DNA of 64,000 nt from Bradyrhizobium archetypum (GCF_013114835.1 NZ_JAAVLW010000005.1:62001-126000); one strand, 5' to 3'; shown: positions 51,673 to 61,025, counted from the first letter of the stretch. Notes: generated from the letters alone by a model not told the origin. Numbers and translations are program-made.

Positions 51673-54600
51673 CTATTGCATTCCCTCGGTGGCGCCGGCG
51701 ACCGTTGGCCCAGGCGGCCCTGGGTCCGGCACGGCCTTCTCGATCTTGCGATTGATCCGATCGAGCGCCAGATAGATCACCGGCGTCGTATAGAGCGTCA
51801 GCAACTGGCTGAGCAGCAATCCGCCGATGATGGAGATGCCGAGAGGAAAGCGCAATTCGGCGCCGGTACCGCTCTCAATTGCCAGCGGCAGTGCGCCGAA
51901 CAGCGCGGCCAGCGTCGTCATCATGATGGGGCGGAAGCGCAGCAGGCAGGCCTGCACGATGGCGTCCGCAGGCGACATGCCCTGATGCCGTTCGGCCTCG
52001 AGCGCGAAGTCGATCATCATGATCGCGTTTTTCTTGACGATACCCATCAAGAGAATGATGCCGATCAGGCCGATCACGGACAAATCCTGCCCGAACAGCA
52101 TCAGCGCCAGGATGGCGCCGACGCCTGCGGATGGCAGCGTCGAGAGAATGGTGATCGGGTGAATGTAGCTCTCGTAGAGCACCCCTAGCACGATGTAGAT
52201 GGTGACGATCGCGGCCAGAATGAGCCATGGCTGGCCGGCCAGCGATTTCGAGAACTCGGCCGCATCGCCCGCATAGACGCCGACAATGCTGCCGGGCATC
52301 CCGATCCTGGTCTCGATCTTCTTGACCGCCTCGACGGCATCGCCCAGCGCCTCGCCCGGCGCGAGGTTGAAGCTGAGTGACACCGCCGGAAACTGCGCCA
52401 GATGCGAAATCGCCAGCGGCGCGGTGGTGCGCGTCAGCGTCGCCACCGCCGACAGCGGCACCTGGGCGCCGGGCGCGCCGGCGATCGTGCTCGCCGCGCC
52501 TGGCAGATAGAGTTTCGACAGGATCGACGGATCGCGCTGGTACATCGGCATCGCCTCCAGCACCACGCGGTACTGGTTAGCCTGGCCGTAGATGGTCGAA
52601 ATCTGCCGCTGCGCGAACGCGTCGTTGAGAGTGTCGTTGACCGCCTGGATGCTGACGCCAAGCTGGCCGGCGCGCTGGCGATCGATATTGAGCGCAGCGC
52701 GCAGGCCGCCTTCCTGCGCTTCCGACGAGACGTCGCGGAACAGCGGATCGCGGCGCATCTCGGCAACGAGCTTCTGCGACCATAGCGAGACCTGCGCCGC
52801 ATCGGTGCCGGTCAGCGTATACTGGTATTGCGAGCGGCTCGACTGGGTCGAGATCTGCACATCCTGCACCGGCTGGAAATAGATGGTCATGCCGGGAATC
52901 GACGCCGTGCGCTGCTTCAGCCGGTCGACCACGACGGAAATGTCGTCGCGCCGCTCGCCGCGTGGCCGCAGCGTCATCACCAGACGCCCGACATTGGTAG
53001 TCGGATTGACCGAGCCCGCCCCGATCACCGAGACTACGCCGACCACATCAGGATCAGCCTGGATCGCGGCCGCCGCCGTCGCCTGACGGCTTTGCATCTC
53101 GGCAAACGATACGTCGGGGCCAGCCTCGGTCACCGCCGTGATCGACGCGGTATCCTGCAGCGGCAGGAAGCCCTTCGGCGCGATCACATACATGACGAGC
53201 GTCGCGCCGATGGTGGCGAACGTCACCAGAAGCGTCGCGCGTTGCCGCTGCAGCACCCACAGCAGCGTGCGATGGTAGAAGGCAACCATGCGGTCGATGA
53301 AGCGGCTGACCGCGGCAAGCCCGGGCACCGTCATCTCTTCCCCGATATGCTTGAGCAGCCGCGAACACATCATCGGCGTCAGCGTCAGCGACACGATCGC
53401 CGACGTCACCACCGCAATTGTCAGCGTCAGCGCGAATTCGCGGAACATGCGTCCGACCAGGCCGGACATGAACAGAAGCGGGATGAACACGGCAATCAGG
53501 GACACCGTCAGCGAAATCACGGTGAAGCCGATTTCGCTGGCGCCCTTCAGCGAGGCCTCCATCACGGATTCGCCGTTCTCCATATGGCGGACGATGTTCT
53601 CGATCATCACGATCGCGTCGTCGACGACGAAGCCGGTGCCGATCGTCAGCGCCATCAGCGACAGATTGTCGAGGCTAAAGCCGGAAAGATACATGATGCC
53701 GAAGCTCGTGATCAGCGACAGCGGCAGCGCCACGCCCGCGATCAGGGTCGCGCGGAGCGACCGCAGGAACAACAGCACCACCAGCGTGACCAGCACCACG
53801 GAAAGGATCAGCGTGAACTGCACGTCCCGCACCGAAGCGCGAATGGTGACCGTGCGGTCGGAGACGATCGTCAGGTTGACGCCGGCCGGGATCGCGCGCT
53901 GCACCTTGGGGATTTCGTCGCGGATCTGCCTGACGACTTCGATCACATTGGCGCCGGGTTGCCGCTGGATGTCGATGATCACGGCCGGCGTGCCTTGATA
54001 CCAGCCGCCGGTGCGATCGTTCTCCAGCCCGTCGACGATGATCGCAACATCGCCGATCGTCACCGGCGAGCCGTTGCGATAGGCGATGATGATCGGCTTG
54101 TAGGCCTCTGCCGCCGCAATCTGGTCGTTGGCGGCGATGGTGTAGGCCTGCTGCGCGCCGTCGAGCGATCCCTTCGGCCCCGACACGTTGGCGCCGGCAA
54201 TCGCGTTGCGCAAATCCTCCATCGAAATGCCGTAGGCGGCGAGCCGGGCCAGATCGGCCTGCACCCGCACCGCCGGCTTGAGCCCGCCGAGGATCGCGAC
54301 GCGTCCGACGCCGGAAATCTGGCTGAGCCGCTGGCCGAGGATGGTGTCGGCGATGTCGCTCATCGCGCGCAGCGAAATCGTCTCCGACGTCAGCGCCAGT
54401 GTCAGGACCGGCGCGTCCGCGGGATTCACCTTGGCGTAGGTCGGCGGATACGGCAGGTTTCTCGGCAGGATTCCGGCGGCCGCGTTGATCGCCGCCTGCA
54501 CGTCCTGGGTGGCGCCGTCGATATCGCGGTTGAGGTCGAACTGCAGCGAAATCTGGCTGACGCCGAACGATGAGGTCGACTGCATCGACGACAGCGACGG

Positions 54601-54822
54601 AATCTGCCCGAGCTGGCGCTCCAGCGGTGCCGTGATCAGGGACGCGACCACGTCTGGGCTCGCGCCAGGCAATTGCGTGGTCACCTGCACGGTCGGGAAA
54701 TCGACCTGCGGCAACGCCGACACCGGCAGCGCCCAATAGCCGAGCGCACCGCCGATCATCAGCGCGATCCCGAGCAGCGAGGTCGCGATCGGCCGGCGGA
54801 TGAACGGTTCGGAGACGCTCAT
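51673..54822 (-). CDS. RND-family multidrug efflux permease (MdtB-like)
   Basis: A 1049-residue RND permease beginning MSVSEPFIRRPIATSLLGIA, with the helix 4 Asp pair in GTGFVVDDAIVMIENIVRHM and the porter loop DVQAAINAAAGILPRNLPYP that resembles MdtB. It is upstream of the MdtC-like gene with no gap and 46 bases downstream of the adaptor gene. In E. coli the MdtB2-MdtC trimer exports bile salts and novobiocin. Here its length and motifs are complete. The C-terminus is KAVPDPGPPGPTVAGATEGM followed by Q. Confidence 0.93.
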   Translation of the reverse strand: MSVSEPFIRRPIATSLLGIALMIGGALGYWALPVSALPQVDFPTVQVTTQLPGASPDVVASLITAPLERQLGQIPSLSSMQSTSSFGVSQISLQFDLNRDIDGATQDVQAAINAAAGILPRNLPYPPTYAKVNPADAPVLTLALTSETISLRAMSDIADTILGQRLSQISGVGRVAILGGLKPAVRVQADLARLAAYGISMEDLRNAIAGANVSGPKGSLDGAQQAYTIAANDQIAAAEAYKPIIIAYRNGSPVTIGDVAIIVDGLENDRTGGWYQGTPAVIIDIQRQPGANVIEVVRQIRDEIPKVQRAIPAGVNLTIVSDRTVTIRASVRDVQFTLILSVVLVTLVVLLFLRSLRATLIAGVALPLSLITSFGIMYLSGFSLDNLSLMALTIGTGFVVDDAIVMIENIVRHMENGESVMEASLKGASEIGFTVISLTVSLIAVFIPLLFMSGLVGRMFREFALTLTIAVVTSAIVSLTLTPMMCSRLLKHIGEEMTVPGLAAVSRFIDRMVAFYHRTLLWVLQRQRATLLVTFATIGATLVMYVIAPKGFLPLQDTASITAVTEAGPDVSFAEMQSRQATAAAAIQADPDVVGVVSVIGAGSVNPTTNVGRLVMTLRPRGERRDDISVVVDRLKQRTASIPGMTIYFQPVQDVQISTQSSRSQYQYTLTGTDAAQVSLWSQKLVAEMRRDPLFRDVSSEAQEGGLRAALNIDRQRAGQLGVSIQAVNDTLNDAFAQRQISTIYGQANQYRVVLEAMPMYQRDPSILSKLYLPGAASTIAGAPGAQVPLSAVATLTRTTAPLAISHLAQFPAVSLSFNLAPGEALGDAVEAVKKIETRIGMPGSIVGVYAGDAAEFSKSLAGQPWLILAAIVTIYIVLGVLYESYIHPITILSTLPSAGVGAILALMLFGQDLSVIGLIGIILLMGIVKKNAIMMIDFALEAERHQGMSPADAIVQACLLRFRPIMMTTLAALFGALPLAIESGTGAELRFPLGISIIGGLLLSQLLTLYTTPVIYLALDRINRKIEKAVPDPGPPGPTVAGATEGMQ

Positions 54823-54868
54823 GGTTGCGTCCTCACTTGCAACTTCATTTCAGGCGGAGCGGCGTCAA

Positions 54869-56305
54869 TCACGGCTGCGACTTTGCAGCGCCCGCTGGCT
54901 CGGCCGGTGCCGGGCCGGTTTGCCCCTTCTGATCGCCGTCGCCGCGCTCGCGCTTGCCGCGGCGTTCGCCGTCCTTGGCTTGGCCCTCCTTGCCTTGGCT
55001 CTCTCCGCCCTGACCGTCCTTGCCTTGAACGGCCGGCCCGTCCTTGCCCTGACCTGCCTTGGCGTCCGGCGAACGGCTGCGCTTGCGCGGCGCGAGGTCG
55101 GGGGTCGGCGCCCGGTCATCGGCCCCGATCAGAACCTTGGCGCCATCGGACAAATTGGCAAAGCCGGTGGTCACGACGCGGTCGGAGGTCGAAAGACCGC
55201 TCGCGATCACCGCGTCGTTCTCGTTCTGCTGCGTTACCACTACCTGCTTGGCGGTTGCGATGTTGTCGGGGCCGATCACATAGCTGAACGTACCGACAGG
55301 GCCGCGCTGCACTGCCGACGTCGGCACCACAATCGCCTTCTCCAGCGTTTCGACCTTCAGCCGCACATTGACGAACTGCCCGGGCCAGAGCTGGAACTTG
55401 GCGTTGGGAAATTCAGCCTTCAGCTTCAGCGTGCCCGTGGTCGGATCGACCTGATTGTCGATACCCTTGAGCGTACCGGTGTCGATCACGGTGACGCCAT
55501 CATTGCCGAACACATCGACGAGGAGCGCGCCCTTGGCGGCGGCGGCGTTGACGCGCACGATCTGCTGCTGCGGCAGGCTGAACTGCACCGCGATTGGCTG
55601 CAACTGCGTTAGGACGACGAGGCCGGTCGCGTCAGTCGCGCGGATGATGTTGCCCTGGTCGACCTGGCGCAGGCCGGCGCGTCCCGACAACGGCGCGATG
55701 ACCTTGGTATAGCCGAGCATCGCACGCGCATTGTCGATTGCGGCCTGATCGGCCTGGATCAGCGCTTCCTGCTGGGCGACCACCGCGCGCTGCGTATCGG
55801 CCTGTTGCTTGGAGCCGGCATTCGAGGCGGCGAGCTGCTGATAGCGCGCCAGGTCGAGCTTCTGGTTGGCGAGCAGCGCCTCATCTTGGGCCTTTTTGGC
55901 CACCGCCTGATCGTATTGCGCCTGGTAGATCACGGGGTCGATCTCGGCGAGCACGTCGCCCTGCTTGACGTCCTGGCCTTCGACGAAATTCACCTTGATC
56001 AGCTTGCCGTCGACCTGGGAGCGCACCGTCACCGTGTTGAGCGCGCGCACCGAGCCGACCGCATCGAGATAGACCGGGACATCCTGCGTGCGCGGCATCG
56101 CCGCCAGCACCGGCACGGGCAAGTCTGGACGCGCGCCGGGCCCGCCACGACCGGCCGGCTTCTGCTGAAACGCGTTCCAGCCGAGATAGCCGAGCCCGCC
56201 GAGGATCAGCAGCGTGATCGTCAGCGACACCATCCGACGGCCGATGCCGCGCGCAACGCGCCTGCCCGCTGTCTTCGTGTCCTTGACTTCGGGCTTAAAG
56301 AGCAT
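54869..56305 (-). CDS. RND membrane-fusion protein (MdtA-like) with a charged C-terminal tail
   Basis: A 478-residue periplasmic adaptor from ATG 56305 (MLFKPEVKD). It has a membrane anchor at about 20-38 (MVSLTITLLILGGLGYLGWN), lipoyl half-motifs (VDGKLIKVNFVEGQDVKQGD and KVIAPLSGRAGLRQV), a helical hairpin and beta-barrel. The last ~80 residues are a low-complexity Gly/Lys/Asp/Glu/Gln tail (QGKDGPAVQGKDGQGGESQG), not usual in MdtA, where the protein ends near residue 400. Its start overlaps the stop of the outer-membrane gene by 11 bases. It links the two permeases to the outer-membrane factor. Confidence 0.9.
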   Translation of the reverse strand: MLFKPEVKDTKTAGRRVARGIGRRMVSLTITLLILGGLGYLGWNAFQQKPAGRGGPGARPDLPVPVLAAMPRTQDVPVYLDAVGSVRALNTVTVRSQVDGKLIKVNFVEGQDVKQGDVLAEIDPVIYQAQYDQAVAKKAQDEALLANQKLDLARYQQLAASNAGSKQQADTQRAVVAQQEALIQADQAAIDNARAMLGYTKVIAPLSGRAGLRQVDQGNIIRATDATGLVVLTQLQPIAVQFSLPQQQIVRVNAAAAKGALLVDVFGNDGVTVIDTGTLKGIDNQVDPTTGTLKLKAEFPNAKFQLWPGQFVNVRLKVETLEKAIVVPTSAVQRGPVGTFSYVIGPDNIATAKQVVVTQQNENDAVIASGLSTSDRVVTTGFANLSDGAKVLIGADDRAPTPDLAPRKRSRSPDAKAGQGKDGPAVQGKDGQGGESQGKEGQAKDGERRGKRERGDGDQKGQTGPAPAEPAGAAKSQP

Positions 56306-57782
56306 TGACCGGCCTTTCCATCCTGGGCTCCCAGCCGCCCCCCAGCGCCTGATAGAGACTGACGATCGCCAGCAGCCGGGCCAATTGGGCCTGCGACAGC
56401 GCATCCTCGGCCTGGAACAACGTCAGTTGCGTATTTAGCACAACTACAATGTCGGCGGTGCCAGCCCGCAACTGCTGCTCGGACAATTCAAATGCCCGCC
56501 GCGACGCTGCCACGACCTCGCGCTGCAGCCGCAGCCTCTCGGTGGTCTGGCGGATCGACATCAGGGCGTTGTCGACATCGGCAAAGGCCTGCACCACCGT
56601 CTTGCGATAGGTCTGCAGGAGCTCGTCCTGCCGCGCCTTGGTGAGCTCGAAATTGCCGAGAATCCTGCCGCCGTCGAAAATTGGCTGGGTCAGGCTGCCG
56701 ACCATGCTGAAGAACGCGGCCTGCGGCTGAAACAGCGACGTCAGGGCTGAGCTTTGATAGCCGCCCTGCCCGGTCAGTTGAATGCTCGGAAAGAACTGCG
56801 CGCGGGCGCTGCCGACATTGGCGGTAGCCGAGGCAAGCTGCGCTTCCTGGCGGCGAATGTCAGGACGTTGCGTCAACAATTCGGAAGGCAGACCCGGCGT
56901 GACGCGCGGCGCGGCAATCTGGTTGAGGGAGCCGCCGGTCACGCGAACGGATTCCGGCGGACGCGACACCAGGGTTGCCAACGCGTTGAGGTTCTGGTCG
57001 AGCGTCTGCCGCAACGGCGGCACCAGTGCGCGCTGGTTGGCGAGGATGCTCTCCTGTTGCGCGACATCGAGATCGGTGCCGGTGCCGGCCTTGAAGCGGT
57101 CGCGGATGGCATTGAGGATGCGCTCGGCGCTGGCGATGTTTCGCTGTGCGGTGCGAATCCGGTCCTGCGCGGCCAGCACCTGGAAATAGGCATTGGCGAC
57201 CGTCGTCAGCGTGGTCAGGGCGATAACGTCGCGGTCAAAGCGGTTGGCAACCGCGGTCTCTTCCGCGGCTTGCGCAGCGTCACGGTTCTTGCCCCAGAAA
57301 TCCAGTTCATAGCTGGCGCTGAGCGAGGCCGAATAGTTGACCACTTCACGCCCGCCAATCGACAGGCCGCTGGAGCTCGAACGGGAGGTGCGGGAATAGG
57401 TCTCCGAGCCGCTAGCGCTGAGGCTGGGCAACAGCGCAGCGCCGGCGATTCGCGCCTGCGCATCGGCCTGCTTGAACCGCGCGGTGGCGGCTGCAATGTC
57501 CAGATTGACGGACTGCGCCTCCTCCATCAGGACCGTCAGTTCCCGCGAGCGGAAGCCGCGCCACCAGTCGAGCGTCGGCGGCGCGTCGGCAGCCTTCGAA
57601 AGCCTCGCCGCCTTGTAGCCATCGGGGATGTCGAGCGCGGGATCAGGAAGGTCCTTGGTCAGGACGCAGCCGGCGGAGCTAAAGACGAGGCCGAGCATCG
57701 CAAAGGATCGCGCCAGCCGCCGGCGGCCGCGGACGAGAGCAGACCAGCCTTTGATCGCAGCCGTTGCAATTCGCTGGGTCAC
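56295..57782 (-). CDS. NodT/OprM-family outer-membrane efflux lipoprotein
   Basis: A 495-residue channel subunit from GTG 57782 (GGAGAACGG upstream). The lipobox is LVFSSAGC with the lipidated Cys near residue 40. Two TolC-like helical repeats follow (ARIAGAALLPSLSASGSETY; SVNLDIAAATARFKQADAQA; GTADIVVVLNTQLTLFQAED near the end). The frame remains open upstream to 58163 but that stretch is not coding. It is the first gene of the operon order outer-membrane factor, adaptor, permease, permease, all minus strand. This gives the pump its own exit duct, independent of the tolC gene at 38266. Confidence 0.9.
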   Translation of the reverse strand: MTQRIATAAIKGWSALVRGRRRLARSFAMLGLVFSSAGCVLTKDLPDPALDIPDGYKAARLSKAADAPPTLDWWRGFRSRELTVLMEEAQSVNLDIAAATARFKQADAQARIAGAALLPSLSASGSETYSRTSRSSSSGLSIGGREVVNYSASLSASYELDFWGKNRDAAQAAEETAVANRFDRDVIALTTLTTVANAYFQVLAAQDRIRTAQRNIASAERILNAIRDRFKAGTGTDLDVAQQESILANQRALVPPLRQTLDQNLNALATLVSRPPESVRVTGGSLNQIAAPRVTPGLPSELLTQRPDIRRQEAQLASATANVGSARAQFFPSIQLTGQGGYQSSALTSLFQPQAAFFSMVGSLTQPIFDGGRILGNFELTKARQDELLQTYRKTVVQAFADVDNALMSIRQTTERLRLQREVVAASRRAFELSEQQLRAGTADIVVVLNTQLTLFQAEDALSQAQLARLLAIVSLYQALGGGWEPRMERPVNAL

Positions 57783-58140
57783 ACCCGTTCTCCACCGGGC
57801 AAATCCCGGCCCGGCGCATAGCGAGCGAGTCTCCTGTTGGCCTGCACGACAATCACGGGGTGATGCTTCCGTTGAACCGAACCGGATATTAGCCTTGCGA
57901 TAGCGGCGCGGACAGTCCCGCGCAGCGCTTCGCCAGCCATTCGCCCGGGCCCGCAAAACGGGCAGCAAAGCGCTCACTTCCCTTGTTTTATAGGGCCGGA
58001 GCGATGTCGGGACACCACAACGCGGTCGAAATCTTACGAAGATTTCATGGGGCTTTTCCCCTGTTCTGACCTTCAGCATCCGCTTCCCGCGCAACCCTGA
58101 AGCGGCACCTGTGGCCAATTTGAAACTCCGGGAACAGCCC
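57783..58140. other. Intergenic region upstream of the efflux operon
   Basis: About 360 bases between the start of the outer-membrane lipoprotein gene and the pseudogene scar before cfa. I see no convincing ORF, hairpin or regulator gene. It should contain the promoter of the efflux operon. No TetR, MarR or two-component regulator gene is adjacent to this operon. Confidence 0.4.
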
Positions 58141-58462
58141 CCGGTGATCGGCACGGGAATCACATTGTCCGGTCACCGTCTATGACCGCCAACTCAGAGC
58201 CGGACGCAACAACTGGTTCGAGACGGCGCGCTGGTTGTTTGCGGTCGGCGAATATTTTCGCACACGCCGTTTTGCGCAGCGGCTACTCGCCGGTTGTCTG
58301 GCGCCGATGGGCGCCGCGATCTGGTCGAGGCCATCGCACGAGATGCGCGCGCTCCGCACCAAGGAGTTGCCGCGGGTGTTTTTCACTCTACCGCTGGTCA
58401 CACTCAAGGTCATGGCGGCGATCTGGACGCACGGCTGGTGCCGCGGAAGCACGCAGTCCTGA
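58141..58462 (+). pseudogene. Scar of two genes: COG2907 amine-oxidase-like FAD protein joined to DUF1365
   Basis: Frame 1 keeps CCGGTGATCGGCACGGGAATC (PVIGTGI), the start of the FAD-binding motif. About 25 bases later frame 2 reads CPVTVYDRQLRAG (the next strand of the same protein), then WFETARWLFAVGEYFRTRRF and LAPMGAAIWSRPSHEM, which match an internal part of COG2907 proteins. It then passes to TLPLVTLKVMAAIW, which matches the C-terminal end of DUF1365 proteins (T-x-P-L-M-T-L-K-V-x-x-A-I-H-W). It stops at 58462. COG2907-DUF1365-cfa is a common gene order, so I infer internal deletions plus one frameshift collapsed two genes (~2 kb) to ~320 bases. Confidence 0.72.
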
Positions 58463-58589
58463 ATAGCGGCTTGGCGAGCGGGAAAAGCAACGTTTATACT
58501 TCACCGGCGTTGTCCACCCGTTCCAAGGATTGAAGCAGGGTCGATCGGCCGTGCGAAGCCCGGGTTAAACCGCATTCGATGGATCGCCC

Positions 58590-59819
58590 ATGTCCGAGTT
58601 GATTTCGGTCACATCGGAAACCGTAGACGCGACGTTTCCGGAATTGCCCCGCCTGGTCCGGCTGGCGCTGGGCTTTGGTTCAAAGCTGCAGCACGGCACG
58701 CTCGACGTAACGCTGGCCGACGGCCGCACGGTACGGTTGGGCGGCAACGGGCCGGGGCCGGCCGCTGTCATGAAGATCTACGATTACGGCTTTGCGTCGC
58801 GGCTCCTGCGCGGCGGCGACATCGGCATTGCGGAAGCCTATCTGCGTGGAGAATGGGACACGCCCGACCTCACGCAATTCCTTTACCTGTTCTGCGTCAA
58901 CCAGGATTGGATGCAGACGATGCTGGTCGCCAATCCGCTGACACGCACGTTCCAGGCCGTCAGGCACTGGCTTAACCGCAACACAAGGCGGCAGGCCCGT
59001 CGCAACATCTATGCGCATTACGACATTGGTAACGCCTTCTATTCGGCGTGGCTCGATCCCAGCATGACCTATTCGTCGGCGTTGTTCGAAGACGACACCG
59101 CCGACCTGACCGCTGCGCAACACAACAAGTACCGCCGGCTCGCCGAGGCGATCGATCTGCGGCCAGGCCAGAAGCTGTTGGAGATCGGTTGCGGATGGGG
59201 CGGCTTTGCCGAATATGCCGCCAAGACGTTCGGCGCCAAAGTGGTCGGGCTCACCATCAGCAAGCAACAGCGCGATTTCGCGCAGGCGCGCATTTTCAAC
59301 GCGGGGCTGAGCGATCGCGTGGAGATCAAACTCCAGGATTATCGCGACGAGCGCGACCGCTACGACCGGATCGTCTCAATCGAGATGATCGAGGCGGTCG
59401 GCGAGCAGTTCTGGCCGAAATATTTCTCACAGTTGCGCGACCGCCTGCTGCCCGGGGGGCTCGCCGGCATCCAGGCCATCACCATCCAGGACAGCCTGTT
59501 CCAGGCCTATCGCCGCGAGGTCGATTTCATCCAGCGCTATGTCTTTCCGGGCGGCATGCTGCCTTCGCCGCAGATCCTAAAGACGCTCGGCGAGCGCTTC
59601 GGCGTTCCCGTCATTCGCGAGCGCATTTTCGGGCAAGATTATGCCAAGACGCTCGCGATCTGGCGAAGCAATTTCCGCGCGGCCTGGCCGAACCTGATGC
59701 CGTCAGGTTTCGATGACCGCTTCCGGCGGCTGTGGGAATATTATCTGGCGTACTGCGAGGCCGGATTCCTGTCCGGGAATATCGACGTGCGCCAGGTGGT
59801 GTTTGCAAAATCGCCCTGA
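58590..59819 (+). CDS. cfa: Cyclopropane-fatty-acyl-phospholipid synthase
   Basis: A 409-residue SAM-dependent enzyme that adds a methylene bridge to unsaturated acyl chains of membrane lipids. The N-terminal lipid-binding part is at ~1-130 and the Rossmann methyltransferase domain follows, with the SAM loop LEIGCGWGGFAEYAAKTFGA at about residue 193 and VVGLTISKQQ. The usual bicarbonate ligands are in the EMIEAVGEQFWPKY and PGGLAGIQAIT areas. Its normal neighbours, the FAD protein and DUF1365, remain only as a scar just upstream. The product ends NIDVRQVVFAKSP. Function appears intact by motif. Confidence 0.93.
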   Translation: MSELISVTSETVDATFPELPRLVRLALGFGSKLQHGTLDVTLADGRTVRLGGNGPGPAAVMKIYDYGFASRLLRGGDIGIAEAYLRGEWDTPDLTQFLYLFCVNQDWMQTMLVANPLTRTFQAVRHWLNRNTRRQARRNIYAHYDIGNAFYSAWLDPSMTYSSALFEDDTADLTAAQHNKYRRLAEAIDLRPGQKLLEIGCGWGGFAEYAAKTFGAKVVGLTISKQQRDFAQARIFNAGLSDRVEIKLQDYRDERDRYDRIVSIEMIEAVGEQFWPKYFSQLRDRLLPGGLAGIQAITIQDSLFQAYRREVDFIQRYVFPGGMLPSPQILKTLGERFGVPVIRERIFGQDYAKTLAIWRSNFRAAWPNLMPSGFDDRFRRLWEYYLAYCEAGFLSGNIDVRQVVFAKSP

Positions 59820-59870
59820 CGGCCCTACCCCAACGCTGGCTTGTATGGCCGGCGGCCCTCCTTTAGGGTC

Positions 59871-59885
59871 GCCTAACGATTAGGC
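59871..59885. promoter_or_regulatory. Short palindrome upstream of cysK
   Basis: GCCTAA (59871-59876) and TTAGGC (59880-59885) are inverted with spacer CGA, 25 bases before the cysK start. The position suits a repressor site, but the length is short and no regulator is known. It is equally compatible with a small hairpin. Confidence 0.35.
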
Positions 59886-59909
59886 AAACAAACCGGCGAT
59901 TTCAAAGAC

Positions 59910-60950
59910 ATGACCTTCAACAAAGACGTCATCGAAGCGATCGGCAACACGCCCCTCATCAAGCTGAAGCACGCTTCCGAAGCGACCGGCTGCACCATTC
60001 TCGGCAAGGCCGAATTCATGAATCCCGGCCAGTCGGTCAAGGACCGCGCCGGCAAATGGATGATCCTCGAGGCCGAAAAGCGCGGCGACCTCAAGCCGGG
60101 CGGGCTCGTGGTGGAATCAACCGCCGGCAATACCGGCATCGGGCTTGCGGTGGTGGCGAGCGCGCGCGGCTATCGCACGCTGATCCTGATCCCGGAAACG
60201 CAGAGCCAGGAAAAGAAGGACATGCTGCGGCTATGCGGCGCCGAGCTGGTCGAGGTGCCGGCGCTGCCCTATTCCAATCCGAACAACTATCAGCATGTCG
60301 GGCGGCGGCTGGCCGCCCAGCTTCGCAAGACCGAGCCGAACGGCGTCTTGTTCGCCGACCAGTGGAACAATCTCGACAATGCAAAGGCCCATTACGAGTC
60401 TACTGGACCGGAGATCTGGGAGCAGACCGGCGGCAAGGTCGACGGCTTTATCTGCTCGGTAGGCACCGGCGGCACTCTCGCGGGCGCCAGCCGCTTTCTG
60501 AAGGAGAAGAACAAGGACATCGTGACCGCCTGCGCTGATCCGCACGGCTTTGCGATGTACGAACTGTTCAAGCATGGCCAGGCCAAATCGACGCCAGGCG
60601 ACTCGATCACCGAAGGCATCGGGCTCGGTCGGGTCACGCCGATCATCGAGACAGCCAAGGTCGATGACGCGTTCCTGATTTCGGACGAGGAAGCCGTGAC
60701 GGTGATCTACGACTTGCTCGAGCACGAGGGCCTGTGCCTCGGTGGCTCCACCGGCATCAACGTGGCGGGTGCGATCCGGCTCGCAAAGCAGCTCGGGCCT
60801 GGCAAGACCATCGTCACCATCCTTGCCGACTCCGGCGGCCGCTATCAGTCAAAGCTGTTCAATCCGGCATTCATGCGCTCGAAGAACCTGCCGGTGCCGG
60901 CATGGCTGGAGAAGCGCACTAAGGTCGACGTGCCGTTCGAGAAGGTGTGA
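59910..60950 (+). CDS. cysK: Cysteine synthase A (O-acetylserine sulfhydrylase)
   Basis: A 346-residue PLP enzyme that makes cysteine from O-acetylserine and sulfide. The PLP Lys is in NPGQSVKDRAGKWMILEAE near residue 45; the substrate loop is VESTAGNTGIGLAVVAS; the phosphate loop is SVGTGGTLAGASRFLKEK. The C-terminal extension (FNPAFMRSKNLPVPAWLEKR) is the alphaproteobacterial form. It starts at ATG 59910, 90 bases after cfa. A long palindrome separates it from the convergent ABC-transporter gene. Confidence 0.94.
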   Translation: MTFNKDVIEAIGNTPLIKLKHASEATGCTILGKAEFMNPGQSVKDRAGKWMILEAEKRGDLKPGGLVVESTAGNTGIGLAVVASARGYRTLILIPETQSQEKKDMLRLCGAELVEVPALPYSNPNNYQHVGRRLAAQLRKTEPNGVLFADQWNNLDNAKAHYESTGPEIWEQTGGKVDGFICSVGTGGTLAGASRFLKEKNKDIVTACADPHGFAMYELFKHGQAKSTPGDSITEGIGLGRVTPIIETAKVDDAFLISDEEAVTVIYDLLEHEGLCLGGSTGINVAGAIRLAKQLGPGKTIVTILADSGGRYQSKLFNPAFMRSKNLPVPAWLEKRTKVDVPFEKV

Positions 60951-60960
60951 GGAGGCGAGT

Positions 60961-61021
60961 GGCGAATAGCGAGTAGCGAATGAAGTTCCGCCTATTCGCT
61001 ATTCGCTACTCCCTATTCGCC
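60961..61021. repeat. Long imperfect palindrome between cysK and aapP-like gene
   Basis: The 21 bases at 60961-60981 (GGCGAATAGCGAGTAGCGAAT) are complementary at 20 positions to 61001-61021, with a 19-base loop. The sequence uses the same eight-base unit GCGAATAG repeatedly. It lies between two convergent genes and may serve both as terminator. Repeats of the GCGAATAG type recall dispersed elements in Bradyrhizobium. Confidence 0.75.
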
Positions 61022-61025
61022 ATCT

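Noticed and set aside
52828..54573. 581-codon plus-strand frame across the RND permease
   Set aside because: Antisense shadow of the permease gene, dominated by Arg, His and Asp.
57783..58163. 127-codon N-terminal extension of the outer-membrane lipoprotein
   Set aside because: The GTG at 57782 has a ribosome site and is placed correctly before the signal peptide and lipobox; the extension has no coding character.
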